Shown here: positions 23,613 to 35,175 of the stretch, piece by piece
Position numbering within the stretch: position 1 is the stretch's first letter
How the letters are laid out: each line of letters opens with the position of its first letter
Source of the DNA: Dryococelus australis
Lineage: Eukaryota > Arthropoda > Insecta > Phasmatodea > Phasmatidae
Assembly (NCBI GenBank): GCA_029891345.1
Contig: CM057003.1
Span: 15,168,709 to 15,232,708, forward strand
Direction: 5' to 3'
DNA length: 64,000 bases
Position numbers and translations under genes: made by a program
The notes under the pieces: model-generated
What the model saw: the letters and a program-made list of their open reading frames with translations, nothing else
What the model was told of the DNA's origin: nothing
Databases searched by the model: none

Positions 23613-26600
23613 CAAATAGAAACAGCGCCCGTCCCTGAGCAGTACTATAAGTTGATGCTGACACACTGTTATATTACCTATATTATACTACTATTTAACT
23701 ATTATATATGATATTGTATTGCGTAACTGGTTTCTTGTAACATGGATATACTGATATCCTTTCCACAGGTTCCAAGACGTCTGTCGTTGCAAGAAATTCC
23801 TAAGTACTGCAATGCCAAATAATATTTTTTTATGCAACACCTAAAAATTACTTACTTAGATTACCCGTGCAACGTTCCAGAAAAAAACAAAACTGTAACT
23901 GGGCGAATTATCTATACGTATTCAATTACTCTATTCGGAAATTATTTATATCAGTAAATGCACTCGTACTTTTTTTAAATATTTAATAATGTCTATTGTA
24001 TAAGTATCTGTTATTAATGTTTCTCTCTAGTTGATTAAATCTAATAACGTAAAAACACGACCGCATACTATAGAAATAGTTTCCTTTGAATAAAAAACTT
24101 TTAGTAGTTTAGGAAGTGCTCAAATTCCATGCACCTATGCAGAGGAACACGGTATTTTATAATTAACTAATTTAATTGTTAGGTTCTTGTCAATTGCAAA
24201 AATTTAATTATATCCTTTGTATGTCTAAACACAACACGATTCCTCTGGTGTGAAAATAAATAGCTGCTCTTTTCTTGGTTGCATTGTTTTTAACTCGATT
24301 TGAAGTCTAGGGTATTTTGTAGAGAATTGATATATCCGTCGATTGATCCGCCAATCGCATGCCACCTGTGTACTTTAGCGTGAGGTCCGACCTCCCACGA
24401 CGCCTTGTATACGCTGGAGAAACGAGTTGGGGGGGGGGGGGGAAGGCACGGATGTAATGAACCCTCCGAGTTGGTCTTCAAGGCAATATTCAGCTGCACG
24501 AATATCCGTAAATACGCGCTCAATAGGAGCTTGAGGGATATTTATGGCCTCGTGCGATCGAGGGGAGACATTATTATTCCTCATACAACCGTCGGAGCAG
24601 CGTTAAATTCCCTCCCCCATCCCTCTTGCACACCCCAATTCGCACCAAACCTCCCCATTCCTTCCGTGTGTTCGCGTTGTCACAGAACGATAAATCATCC
24701 CCCAACATTTTCTTTTCTCCAACAATATATATATTTTTCTTCTACACAGAGATTTCACGAAAAGAAATATACAAGCGACAGTAAGGTTTCGCTTCCTGCA
24801 ACGTAGATTCTCTCGCGATATGAAAAAAAAAAAAAAAAAAATTATTGCTTAGTATGTACACCTGGTGCTCGTATCCATTCGTTCACTTACTCACTGAACG
24901 TCTTACAACGCTGGAATTTTTGCTGGCGAATTGGAAACGTGCAGTATTCTCAGACGGGAAAACGAACAATAACACAGTCGCATTCAAAAAGCAGTGATGA
25001 TGAATGTGAACGCATTTGCGTCACTGCCTAAATATTTAAGAGATAATCTATGTTTTCCCGATGAAGATCGCTAAGAAAAGAATTTTGTCAGAAACGCTGT
25101 ACAAGTCTTTGATGCACGGGCTGTCCTCATATTAATTCGCGAAATCATCCAAATCCCTACTGATGCTTGAAAAACGGGCACAATATTGGTGTACTTGGTT
25201 TTAAAAAACATGTCGAGGAAAAGTTTAAGTATTCCAGTTTCTAATAGCTTCACAAAAATCACTTAGTGGAGTAACCACAAATACAAAATACCTCGTTTCC
25301 AACGAAACCTGAATTCAAATCAGTTGAACGCCTTTTAAATGAAATTATTCTTTAGGTGATCGTGTGTTCTCAAATGTTTCAAAGATATATAAATACATAT
25401 AAAAATAACACACACTGGCACAATCTGTAAACTTTAAATTTTCTAAAAAAATAAGTTTTTTAATTATTTACGTTCACAATTAGTACAAAATAAACAATAT
25501 GATGATTGTGTGCACTACAGTTATAACTGATATAATTCCCGTAATTTTAAAGGTCTATATAAATAATCAGAAATAGGAAAAATACTTAACTTAATAAATT
25601 AATGCTCGGAATAAATAAAAACATACCCTATTTCTAATAAATTTTTAACATCAGCCTTTTCGATTTAAGATAAATATATAATTTAAGACGTTTGCAATGA
25701 AAAATATTTAGCATGGAACTGTACCAGCGTCACAACAATGCCCAAGCATATATCTTGAGGAATAATTCTGGCAGGACCAGTTAATGAGACAAGCAATTGG
25801 AATTTCAAAAACGTATGGTATTTGTCACACGAATGGGCATTCCTTATTAAAAGCTATTTTCTGAAGTATACAGCGTAGGACAGGACTTGGCACTTGCTTA
25901 TTGACCTATTTAGTTCATGACGTAGCCGCATAACGATGCTATCAAAGTAGTGTGGTTTTGCAGTTTTATAGGGATAATTCCAAGGAGGTAGGAAGCAAAG
26001 AACTTTTTACCTCCATGGTTAACACCACGACCATACATTAATACCGCTCTCGAAAATATTGCCCTACAGGATTTATTACGCCTCCAAAATTTTACGTACC
26101 AAACACAAACAGTTTAAAGATATAATCAACAAATGTTAAGAAATATTTTACGAATAATTGCTGTAACTACCCCTAAACATGGTGCGTATCGAGCACTACA
26201 TTGCCAGCAGCGCTTTGTGACTGTTTCACTAACTAAATCGGCCACTAAGGGCGGCATTTTTTACGCCAGTGTCAATACCTGGCCTTTTAAGATGGTGGCA
26301 TAGATTATGAAAGCCTCTTTCTGTGAAACCTTCAATGTACCTACGGCAGGGTGACTGTAAGGTTCAGTACAAACATGAGTTGTCTTGTTCCCAAACAAGC
26401 CCGATTTTTAATATACAGTCTGGACAATGCATTTCACGAGAAAGACACATACTTTCAACAGTGTGGAACTATTCCACCTGAACACTTTCGGGCCCGAATT
26501 TAATTTCCTTCGAGTGTTACAAATAAGATATTTTTTTTATGCGCACTGCAGTTCAAACATACGTAACGCATGTTTAGTTATCACAATCAAAGCATTGTAG

Positions 26601-26986
26601 GCTCTGGTATCGGCTGTCAAAATAAGAACCAATCATATTCTTGAACAGCAACATGGTTTAAGAATTAGTAGGGCCACCTGTTTTCTCGCGAGAATATCCC
26701 GCGACTAGTCGGGCTGGAAAACAAATCAATTCAGAAACAATTTCGTGGTCGCATGAATAGAACTCTCACGTCGTCTGAAGTGTCAGCCAGCCAATCACGG
26801 AAGTTCCGTGTTGGAGTAAATTAATTCTGATAAGCCTAATCTTATACAGAATGTAATCGTCACGCAGATACCCGGTTAATAGCTTGCTTGTATGCACGTA
26901 ATATGGTGATGTCTATCCTGTGCACAAACCTTTTCGCAAAAAACAGGTGACGCTACAATTCAGTTGTCCATAGGAAAGATCATTAG
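23613..26986. other. Long gene-free stretch
   Basis: Most of it is AT-rich. A GC-richer patch at 24380-24720 carries a poly-G run near 24430-24443 and a 133-codon frame (24405-24806) of low complexity. A poly-A tract lies near 24823-24841. Near 26668, TAGGGCCACCTGTTTTCTCG followed by CGAGAATA resembles an hAT-type terminus, but no partner end was found. Confidence 0.42.
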
Positions 26987-27584
26987 TAGGGACGTGCAAA
27001 ATTCTCGTTATTATTTGGCATCAGACTAAACTTCACAGTACTGTATATACTCGAGCCGGCGTCGGTTCTCCATTGGTTGCAGCCTGGATGTGGTCACTCC
27101 CTTTCTGACTGAACTGCACGTGATTAGAAGGGGTAGTGTAATTTCGCGAAAAGATTTCAAGACGAGCTACATTTCAAAACACTGTAAAGTCATTTGCCTA
27201 TCTTGATTGGCTGAACTAGTTTTTTTTGGCACGTGTTAACTATCTGTACACCAATCATGTAGAAGCCGTGCTGGTGTTGTCGAATTCTGAGTGGCCCAGT
27301 CAAATATGAAAACGCCTTCTCAAGTAGACAGCAACCAATGGCAATAGACAAAATGCTTTTGGGTGTTTATAGTATTGGAGTCTACCGTGCACTCATTTTT
27401 TTTTTGCGAAAAATCACTAGCTCTAATGGTTAGAGCACACAATTGTGAACTGTTCATTTATTGGCGCAGGATTACCTGGGACGTGTCAAATAAAGTACGG
27501 TCCAATCACAATCGTATTACAAATGTACTTGTGTTTTAAGTTTAATGTATCCCGAAATGATAACGCGAATTTTGCAGGTCTTTA
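26987..27584 (+). mobile_element. Family B TIR element split by an hAT-type insertion
   Basis: The outer ends are TAGGGACGTGCAAAATTCTC (left) and the inverted GCGAATTTTGCAGGTCTTTA (right). The interior runs normally to CTGAACTGCACGTGATTAGA, is interrupted at 27129-27426, then resumes at GAGCACACAATTGTGAACTG. Removing the insert and one 8-bp repeat restores the normal family B order. Confidence 0.88.
27129..27426 (+). mobile_element. hAT-type MITE, family C, nested in family B
   Basis: It is flanked by 8-bp repeats TGATTAGA (27121-27128) and TGGTTAGA (27427-27434), matching at 7 of 8 positions, typical of hAT elements. The termini are AGGGGTAGTGTAATTTCGCG and, inverted, TTAGAGCTAGTGATTTTTCG. 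The interior matches 49411-49704. It is 298 bp and non-coding. Confidence 0.85.
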
Positions 27585-27838
27585 TCCATTACTGTTTAGG
27601 AAGTTTACTAGAATTTTTTTTTTGCCATGTAAGGAGCTGTGTCATCGCCGTATTCTAAAGTACTCTTAAGATTCGGTCATATTTTTAATGCATGTTAGTT
27701 ACTGACGCATATTCGCCCCGGGGGTGATTTACAAACCGCTATCAAATTGCAGAAGCATGTAAAATGTAGATGTGTTTAAACTCAGTTTGTCCTCAGATAT
27801 ATTTACGAGATTTCCTGGTACTTAAAAAAATTACGGTA

Positions 27839-28062
27839 GGGGCCGCGGTGATGTAGTGGTCAGACTACTCATCTCCCACCCCGGCGAGCCGGGTTTGATT
27901 CCCAGCGGGGTTGCTCCCGGATTTTCGCGTGTGGGAATCGCGCTGGGATGGTGGCACTGGTCGGCGGGTTTTCTCGGGTATCTCCCGTGTCCTCCGCCTT
28001 TTACATTCCGGCGCTGCTCATCCATACTCATCTCGCGTCACTCTAATCGGCTGTCAAGAACC
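27839..28062 (+). mobile_element. tRNA-derived SINE, variant copy
   Basis: The head GGGGCCGCGGTGATGTAGTG (A box) and the B box GGTTTGATTCC are followed by the usual body. Internal differences (CGCGCTGGGATGGTGGCACT) mark it as a diverged variant. The tail after TCAAGAACCATC departs from the family. Confidence 0.85.
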
Positions 28063-28610
28063 ATCATTTTAACAACACGGCCAACGAGAATCTTGGGGCA
28101 AAATTTAAGTGGCGGTAATGAGAGACCCCTACCGCAAAATGGGATGGTTCGAGGATGAACTGGCGCGAGGCATCTCCAGGGGATAACTGGCGTTCCCGAG
28201 CGATGCCAATTGCTTCATCCCCCTTCTCCCGAGGAGCGGTATTCCATCCCCTCTCCCCATTCACGTCTTTATCAACAGAGACCACCCATTCCACTCTTAC
28301 CTCTATCTCCGGCATTGCAGATTTCGCCGCACGGATATAACGTAATGGCTCCGCGCCTGTTTGCAATGCAGCATCGCCGACTTGGAATGCCTCAGCCGTA
28401 TCGATCGCTCCCGCCGAAGCCAGAAATTCCTCTTATTGTTACGGGGTTTCATATGCCGGGAAGTATGTCTGCCTGTGCCCCAACTCCCAGAATTGCGGGA
28501 GCGCTGATGGCTACCAAACCACACGCGTGGGATACTCTGCAGAAACATTTTCACTAAATAACAGTTTGTTGCCGTCATACAGTTGACCCAACCACACTGT
28601 CAATCAATAT
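28063..28610. other. GC-rich stretch, no gene recognised
   Basis: Overlapping frames on both strands (28155-28340, 28210-28557 plus; 28064-28366, 28303-28578 minus) have no domain I recognise. Openness in several frames at once argues against real coding sequence. Confidence 0.42.
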
Positions 28611-28910
28611 GTAGAGACAGGTGTTTTTCGCGAAAGGATTTCAATACCAGTTGTACTCCAAAACACTTTCGTTCGTATGCACTTTCGTGGTTGGATCAAT
28701 TTTAAATGTCACGTTACTCAAGTCTCTGTCCACGAATCATGGACGTTCATTATCAGGGTACTTTATTACGACTGGCTCAGTTAGATAGGAACATATCTTC
28801 TCACATAGACACGCGGCCAATAATCAAAGGATTTTGTGGTTGTGGACGTAGGATATTGAAGTATAGCATGGCCATAAATATTTCCGCGAAAAACACCAGG
28901 ATTAATTGGC
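28611..28910 (+). mobile_element. Probable hAT-type MITE related to family C
   Basis: The termini are GACAGGTGTTTTTCGCGAAA on the left and, inverted, CCTGGTGTTTTTCGCGGAAA on the right. Subterminal GGATTTCAATACCAG and CAAAACACTTTCGT resemble family C. No duplication was found, so the exact ends are approximate. Confidence 0.65.
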
Positions 28911-28974
28911 TGGGTGCTTAAGCGTCTGTCTTGTGAGAAGTCTGATTTGTCGAAGTTTCGCCATCTCTCATTTG

Positions 28975-29249
28975 TAGGGACACCCGAATTTCGCGAAGAT
29001 ATTTCTGCACGTGCTAGATTGCAATGACCTGTTGGCACACATGCAGCTTTATTGTGCTCATTGGTGGCATGTCTTTGCAAGGGCACATTTTCTTCCGTGA
29101 CTGGCCAATCAGAATTAGGTGTGATTTGCAGGGGAAACACCTAAGACGCGAAACACGTAAATCGCCCAATGAGGAAAGTGTATTCTGAGCTAAACTGTTA
29201 TGAAATACGACCGGTCGTGAAATATTTTCACTAAATTCCGGTGTCCTTA
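28975..29249 (+). mobile_element. hAT-type MITE, family D
   Basis: The TIRs are TAGGGACACCCGAATTTCGC and, inverted, TAAGGACACCGGAATTTAGT. Flanking 8-bp repeats CTCATTTG (28967-28974) and CGCATTTG (29250-29257) match at 7 of 8. It is 275 bp with no coding capacity, and only one copy was seen in this window. Confidence 0.83.
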
Positions 29250-29323
29250 CGCATTTGTGCATGGTTAATGTTGACACCAGCGAACACACAGCAGTACGTT
29301 GTTCCCTGGCTGCGGGAAGAACG

Positions 29324-29419
29324 TTGCACACAAGCGCTGTGCTTGTGTGCAATCATTCAGTTTAATGATTGCACACAAGCGCTGTGCTTGTGTGCAATCA
29401 TTAAACCGAATGATTGCAC
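29324..29419. repeat. Tandem palindrome, 45-bp period
   Basis: Each unit holds TTGCACACAAGC and its exact complement GCTTGTGTGCAA around GCTGT, followed by TCATT, six variable bases and AATGA. Two full units and the start of a third occur. It could form stacked cruciforms, and its origin is unknown. Confidence 0.9.
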
Positions 29420-29731
29420 CGCTAAAGCTCAAAAATTAATTTGGGATTGTAAGGGTCAATGAAGATTAGTCCTCGCCATCTTAGATTTTTAGAATTTAAA
29501 AAAAAAATTGCCTATATAGATTTTTATTGCATTTTACAAAACGATGCGTTACAGGACATTCCTTTGTACGTTTTCTTAAGTTGGTATTACTCGACTACTG
29601 TGGTTGGTTTAGCCGATGTAGTAGTAGTCCACAGCATAAATTACTTACTCCTTCCCACCTGCTACTAGTTAAATAAAATTAATAAAGGCAGTGGTAACCT
29701 AACAACTTGATAGAGCTTGAGAAGCTATGGC
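29420..29731. other. Unique stretch, nothing recognised
   Basis: A 69-codon frame (29459-29668) has no recognisable domain. Confidence 0.4.
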
Positions 29732-30021
29732 TAGGGACCTGCAAAACTCGCGTTATTATTTGGCATCAGGCTAAACTCCACAGTATTGTACATACTCGAG
29801 TTGGCGTCGTTTCTCCATTGGTTGCCGCCTAGATGTGAAGTCACTCCTTTTCTGACTGAACTGCACGTGATTGGGACACACAATTGTGGAGTGTTCATTT
29901 ATTGGCGCAGAGTTGCCTGGGGAGTGACAAAGTACGGGCTAGCCACAAACGTATTGCAAAGGTACGTGTGTTTTGAGTTTAATGTGTCTGGAACTAATAA
30001 CGCGAATTTTGCAGGTCTCTA
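29732..30021 (+). mobile_element. Family B TIR element (MITE), full length
   Basis: The ends are TAGGGACCTGCAAAACTCGC and, on the right, AACGCGAATTTTGCAGGTCT then CTA. The interior agrees with the 10278 and 16470 copies throughout. Confidence 0.87.
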
Positions 30022-30283
30022 TCTGTGGTTTATGCTGTGCCGAGAAAAAAATTTCGTTAAACCAACTTGAATGAAGGTAATGGTGAAATGTGGATAAATG
30101 CGAGATGCCACAGACTGATTCCCCTGAATGCTTGTGGTGCGTTAAGGGAGAGTGGAAAAGGATAAAATATTAAACAATTCCTTCCGGTAAGTTCGTTCAC
30201 ACGCAAGAAGTACTATCCGTAACTTAAGTTACTAATACCCAGCCGTTCACGAGTTACGACCTGTGCGAACTCGTATACACTCG

Positions 30284-30500
30284 GGGGCCGCGGTGAGACA
30301 GCGGCTAGAGTGCTCGTCTCTCACCAAGGTGAACCGGTCACGATTCCCGGCTGGTTCGCTCTTGGATTTATGCACACGTGGGAATCGTGCCGGAAGATGC
30401 TGCTGGTCGGCGGGTTTTCTCGGGATCTTCCGTTTACACCCGCCCTTGCATTCCGGTGCTGCTCCATCCTCACCTTGCCTTTCACTCATCATCCCAAACT
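30284..30500 (+). mobile_element. tRNA-derived SINE
   Basis: The head is GGGGCCGCGGTGAGACAGCG with A box, then CTCACCAAGGTGAACCGGTC, where the B box is degraded (GGTCACGATTCCC). The body blocks GTGCCGGAAGATGCTGCTGG and CATTCCGGTGCTGCTCCATC follow. The tail breaks down after about 30490. Confidence 0.83.
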
Positions 30501-30577
30501 TCTGCAATCCACGTGTTTACACTCGCCGCCCTGCGAGAGAAGAAATGGAAGTTAGCGAGAGAAATTCTTTTTTTAGA

Positions 30578-30668
30578 CATGGTTACTAGTATGCACGCAC
30601 ATGGTTTACTAGTATGTACGCACATGGGTTACTAGTATGTACACACATGGGTTACTAGTATGTACACG
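30578..30668 (+). repeat. Minisatellite, four units of 22-23 bp
   Basis: The unit is CATGGGTTACTAGTATGTAC followed by ACA or GCA. Starts fall at 30578, 30600, 30623 and 30646. The last two units are nearly identical. Confidence 0.9.
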
Positions 30669-32357
30669 TCATCTCAACTTGTGTATGACGTAATATCATG
30701 ATCAATACTTGCAATCGGTTGAAAGATGGCGGCATATTTTTAATGTAGAAGATATCCAAAAATAAATGTCCATTATCAACGTAATGGAACTGCCAAATGA
30801 AAGGGGATGCAAGAATGTTCTTGACAAATATTATTTCCGTCCAACAAATTTTACTTGCAACTCTGGCAGTGTTCTATGGAGTGGAAAACCCTATCATTTC
30901 ACATTTTGCCGCCAACCTGGCGCCGCAGTTTGGGCAGGAATTGATAAATATCTAACAGATAAACAATTTCTAAAATCAAAAAACTTTCGGATGGGACTTG
31001 CGACTGGAAAGCGCAAGCAATGCTGCCAGGGGCGAATCCTGAAAATCTTGGCAAGGCATGCAACACGAAATTTACTTCTGCGCCCCGCTTTGCGCAGACG
31101 AAATAAATATTAATAAAAACAAAATTAAAATGAAAGGTTGCTGGAAGTGTTTTTAAGTGGTTTAGTACCCTTTTCCTCTCACTCTTAACTTCATCTGTGT
31201 CGCTTTGAAACACAAGAGAATTACTAACTTTGAAATATGCCTGTATAAAGCTCAAAGGTTTCCCCAGATCGAGATAATACCCTAATGTAGGTGTACGTGA
31301 AGTGTAAGAGATCTGTAAACCGTCAATCCTGAAGAAAATTAAAGTACTGAATTAGTACAAAAATATCTAAATAGCCTCACTCAAATACCCTGACACATAT
31401 CACTGAATATAATTGAATCCAAAATAGAATCATAAGAGAAACTTTAAATTACGACTAATCATAGACAAGAGACTTCAGCATTTAAGATGAAGAGAATAAA
31501 AAAACTCAATCTTTAGGATAACATGTAGTAGGTATTATTACAGGCACTAATTAAAAAAAAAGTCTTTTAGCCAATTTTTAAAGAAACCATTTAATGTTCC
31601 AAATGAGAGGGAAAAAAACTATATCCAGATGTCAAATAGCAAGATCCACAGGTCAAATCAAATCATTTTAAATTTAAAGTTGAGAAGTTTAAAATTCATT
31701 TAAATACCCAAGAATCACAACACTTAAATTCACTAGTAGTGAGTTACTTGAATTAGGACTAAGGTAAAGTTACATTTATGCTTATTAAAAAGAATAATGT
31801 AAAATATGTTAAAAATGCTAATACTTGCCGGTTTAAAAACGTCATTAAAAAGTAAAATTACTAGTAAAATGTTCACGAAACATAATTTACTTTTAAGTTT
31901 TCAAGAATTATTTCCATTGTAACAGTTGCAATTTGTTTATAAGTAAGCATTCATTAGATTTTGTAAATGTTAGGATTAAATGTTCGTACAAGTTTCTGAC
32001 TTTGTTCTCTGTCTTTAAATTGTTGAGAGCGGGCGTAAGTCTCCCATTTTTAACAAGTTCTAACTTCTCACTAGACGCACCTAACTGGAAAGATTTATTA
32101 AATGCACTTATAAAAATGTCACTTTTACAGTCATCATACATCTTGTTAAACTACTGTTTAAAATACAATTTCTAATGTAACAGTAAATACGCCATCCATA
32201 AGCGACTAAAAATTGAATAAAGATATATAAGCTCACTCGCTAGCACGCTGAATGCAATGTCTCCTTTAGGGAATTATTACGACCAATTATCGAAACACGA
32301 ACTGCGCACTCCACACCCTCAGCCCCTTGCCACATTTTTATTCGAAAATCACATAAT
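30669..32357. other. AT-rich stretch, no gene recognised
   Basis: A 115-codon plus-strand frame (30766-31113) begins MSIINVMELPNERGCKNVLD and has no domain I know. It is rich in Lys and Arg near its end. Other frames (30899-31255 minus, 31908-32175) are antisense or AT-rich noise. Confidence 0.4.
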
Positions 32358-32428
32358 GACTGTTCACCATAAAGCGAGCACTTTTGAACTCAACCTTAGA
32401 AAAAAGTCACTACTCCTACCTTCATATA

Positions 32429-33715
32429 CAGGTTGTGTCCACAAATTATCTTTACAACTTTAGAGGTTAATAACTGGAAATCTATACTTTTTTGCATGTG
32501 ACAAGATAACTCATAAAGTTTTGATTCCCTCATTCATAGACGTCAATATTTGCACCCTTAGTGGCACGGACAACGTCCAGTCGGTATTCGATTTCTTGCC
32601 ATGTACGCCCCAGCATCTCCATGGTGACACGTTCAAATGCATTGCGAATGCATTTGTCTTCAAGTCCTGTAGGTATGTGACCTTGGTTCGGTACACGTGG
32701 TCCTTGACAAAACCCCACAAGAAGAAGTCGAGTGGTGTTATGTCAGGTGATCGTGGCGGCCACCGAATAGTACCGTCGCGTCCAATCCACCTATCCGGGA
32801 ATGTTTCATCCAGAAATTGACGGACAATTAAGGACCAGCGAGGTGGTGCCCCATCCTGCTGGAAGGTGACGTCAGGTTGTAGGTGTTCCAATTGTGGCAC
32901 GGCAAACTCCTGTAACGTGTCCAGTTAAACTCCACTGTTGACGGTAGACTCGATGAAAAAGTATGGACCACTAATGCAATTGTGCATAAGCCCGCACCAC
33001 ACACTGACTTTAGGACTGTCCCTTTCCATTTCAAGTGCCACATGAGGACACTCTGATCCCCAAATACGAACGTTTATGTCGATTCAGTTTTCCTGATGAA
33101 TGAAACGGTGACTCATAGGAGAAACAAATCTTTTCAGGAAGTCATTGTTTGCGTCGATCTTGGCGAGCATTTCCACTGAAAACTGTCCGCGCTGAGGTTT
33201 GTCCGTGGGCTTTAGTGCCTGAAGCAGCTGAAACCTTGTAGGCATAAAGTCGTAACCTCGTATGCAAGACTTTGTGCACTGTTGATCGTGGTATCTCCAA
33301 CTGTCTGGCCGCCGTACGCACTGATTTAGTCAGACTCCTTGCAAACGCCTCCCGTACCTTGTCCACGGTGGCGTCTGAAACACATGGGCGACCCGCCCCC
33401 TGGTTATGGAGAACACTTCATGTTTCCATAAATGACGTATGCCAAGCCCGAATACTTGGTCTGGACGGAGGTTCACTTCCATACTGTGTCCGGAAGTTTC
33501 TTGGCACTTGGGCATCGGACTTCGTCTCTATGAACCAGGCTACAGTCTCAGCTTTCTCCTGGGGCGTCCACATTTGTGGTCCAATCGGCATCACCTGGAA
33601 CAGAACAAATATTTATGATTTATCTTGTCACATGTTGAAAACCGTTCGATATTATCTAGTCTAGTTTTCACGTTATTAACGTCTAAAGTTATAATGATAA
33701 TTTATGGACAACCGG
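32429..33715 (-). mobile_element. IS630/Tc1/mariner-like transposon with DUF4817-type protein
   Basis: The element is 1287 bp and flanked by TA on both sides (32427-32428 and 33716-33717). The TIRs extend 40 bp or more: left CAGGTTGTGTCCACAAATTA, right (inverted) CCGGTTGTCCATAAATTATC, both continuing through AACTTTAGANGTTAATAAC. A second shared block (CATGTGACAAGATAANTCAT) lies further in. It carries one minus-strand transposase gene filling most of the interior. Confidence 0.88.
32511..33591 (-). pseudogene. Broken DDE transposase with N-terminal DUF4817-like domain
   Basis: The start MPIGPQMWTPQEKAETVAWF fits the DUF4817 family start as I remember it. A frameshift or stop follows METK near 33440. 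Later the HTH segment TAARQLEIPRSTVHKVLH is visible, then NVRIWG and SPKVSVWCGLMHN. The catalytic segments are VTFQQDGAPP (second Asp) and WPPRSPDITPLDFFLWGFVK (third Asp). An in-frame stop falls near the position expected for the first catalytic Asp (33100). A further stop lies near 32930. The intact 129-codon C-terminal frame (32511-32900) is only part of the protein. The copy cannot make an active enzyme. In intact relatives, this protein would cut at TA sites by binding the TIRs. Confidence 0.85.
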
Positions 33716-34067
33716 TATTTTAACGGGCGTACTGAGTGACATGCGCCCAGTAAAGTTGGTAACGATGGAGGGGAAAGGAGTTCCATATCTCAACGTCTAA
33801 AATAAAAATGTCAGGTAACAATTTGTAATGATTTAATATATTCCCTTCGTTTCCTGTTTTTTTTTATGCATCAAAGTGTAAAAATGAGCATATTTGAGAA
33901 ATATTTTCTTTCCTAATAATTTCACAGTTTCATGTGACCAACGCATGAATAAAGTGACGAGGCGCATGACAATAATAATTTTACATAAGGCGGAGGAGTG
34001 CACAACGTGCATACGAGTAGATCTTAAACAGGGCTTTCGAAAGTGCTCATTTTACCGTAAATAGCCT

Positions 34068-34939
34068 ATACTGTATGTGCAGAATTTTAGACTACTGGTA
34101 TGGAATTTTAGCATATTATCTTCGGTGAAATGTGTTGATATTAGCCTGAAATAATTATTGCGTGTACAGAATGCCCCAAAACTCGCCCCCAAGATCTAAA
34201 TCTCACGAATGCACAAATAAATTGATGACCATCTCAAGAGACAAAAATTACGTATTTACACAGTCTGCCAACGGCACATTGCAACGGCCTAAAGCCTTTG
34301 TGTTTTTCAGTGGCAGTTCAAACATTTAACGTTTACTTTCGGGGTAACCATGTTATTAATTTATTTTTCTATTTAAAATTGTTTATAAATATTTATGTTT
34401 CTTCCTTAATTAATTTACTTACTTTCAGCATGAGATGTGGTACTATATTAGATACAGTTATCTGGATTTGCGCTAATCTGTCACACAGCATTGCCAAACA
34501 GTGAAAGTAAAATTACTTTGGCCGAAATTTTACCACTAAGATGTTAAGTCACGATACCAGGATCACAACAGTGATTAACAATTGTAACATTGTTCATATT
34601 GATGTGTTTAAATCTTACATCATCGTACTAATACATATAGTTTATTTTTTACAGAATAATTCATTAGCACTAGCTAGCGTGCAAGGCGAAATCAACCTAT
34701 TTGCGATGAAAAAAAAAATAATGAGCGTTTCGTGCACCAACCTTAGAAATTCCAGGTATTTCGGGCAGCAGGTATAATTCCAGGAACTTTGTGTATTCAT
34801 GACTAATACCACCTCTCTCGTGTGCAATTTGTTAATAGTAGCAGCCTATAATGAAGCTTGTCTGAGGAAGTACATGGGAACGAAATTGCAGGGCAAGGAA
34901 GGATATTATTGATTATTAAGAACCAGAGAAATCTGCTAT
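34068..34939. other. AT-rich stretch, nothing recognised
   Basis: Short frames (34298-34504, 34541-34777) are AT-rich with no domain. No paired termini were seen. Confidence 0.45.
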
Positions 34940-35175
34940 AGGCCGTTCACGATTAAGTGAGCACTTTTGAAAGCCCACGCGTTTTGAATAATAGTCAATA
35001 AATATTCATTATTTTAGCCTTAGGCGTTAACTTCCGAGTGGAGTGAAATATACACGCTGTGTTTATGACTTAACATGGCAATATTTACTTAAAAAGGTGA
35101 TTAAAGGACAAAAAAATGGCTGAAAGTAAAAAGTAACTAGGGCCTCAAAAGTGCTCACTTTGCCGTGAACAGCCT
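34940..35175 (+). mobile_element. Family A2 TIR element (MITE)
   Basis: It starts AGGCCGTTCACGATTAAGTG and ends GTGCTCACTTTGCCGTGAAC then AGCCT. The interior has CTTCCGAGTGGAGTGAAATA and GGCAATATTTACTTAAAAAG, shared with the copy at 51100. Confidence 0.86.

Larger units (their letters stand above)
32358..34067 (-). mobile_element. Family A1 TIR element split by a DDE transposon
   Basis: The left end is GACTGTTCACCATAAAGCGA with GCACTTTTGAACTCAACCTT, and the right end is GTGCTCATTTTACCGTAAAT then AGCCT. The insertion occupies 32429-33715. Right of it the A1 interior resumes (TTTTAACGGGCGTACTGAGT, CAGTAAAGTTGGTAACG, ATGCATCAAAGTG, GAGTAGATCTTAAACAGG). Without the insert the element would be about 420 bp, normal for A1. 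Confidence 0.87.

Noticed and set aside
26668..26710. hAT-type terminus TAGGGCCACCTGTTTTCTCG
   Set aside because: No matching inverted end or 8-bp duplication was found within 1 kb, so it is not listed as an element.
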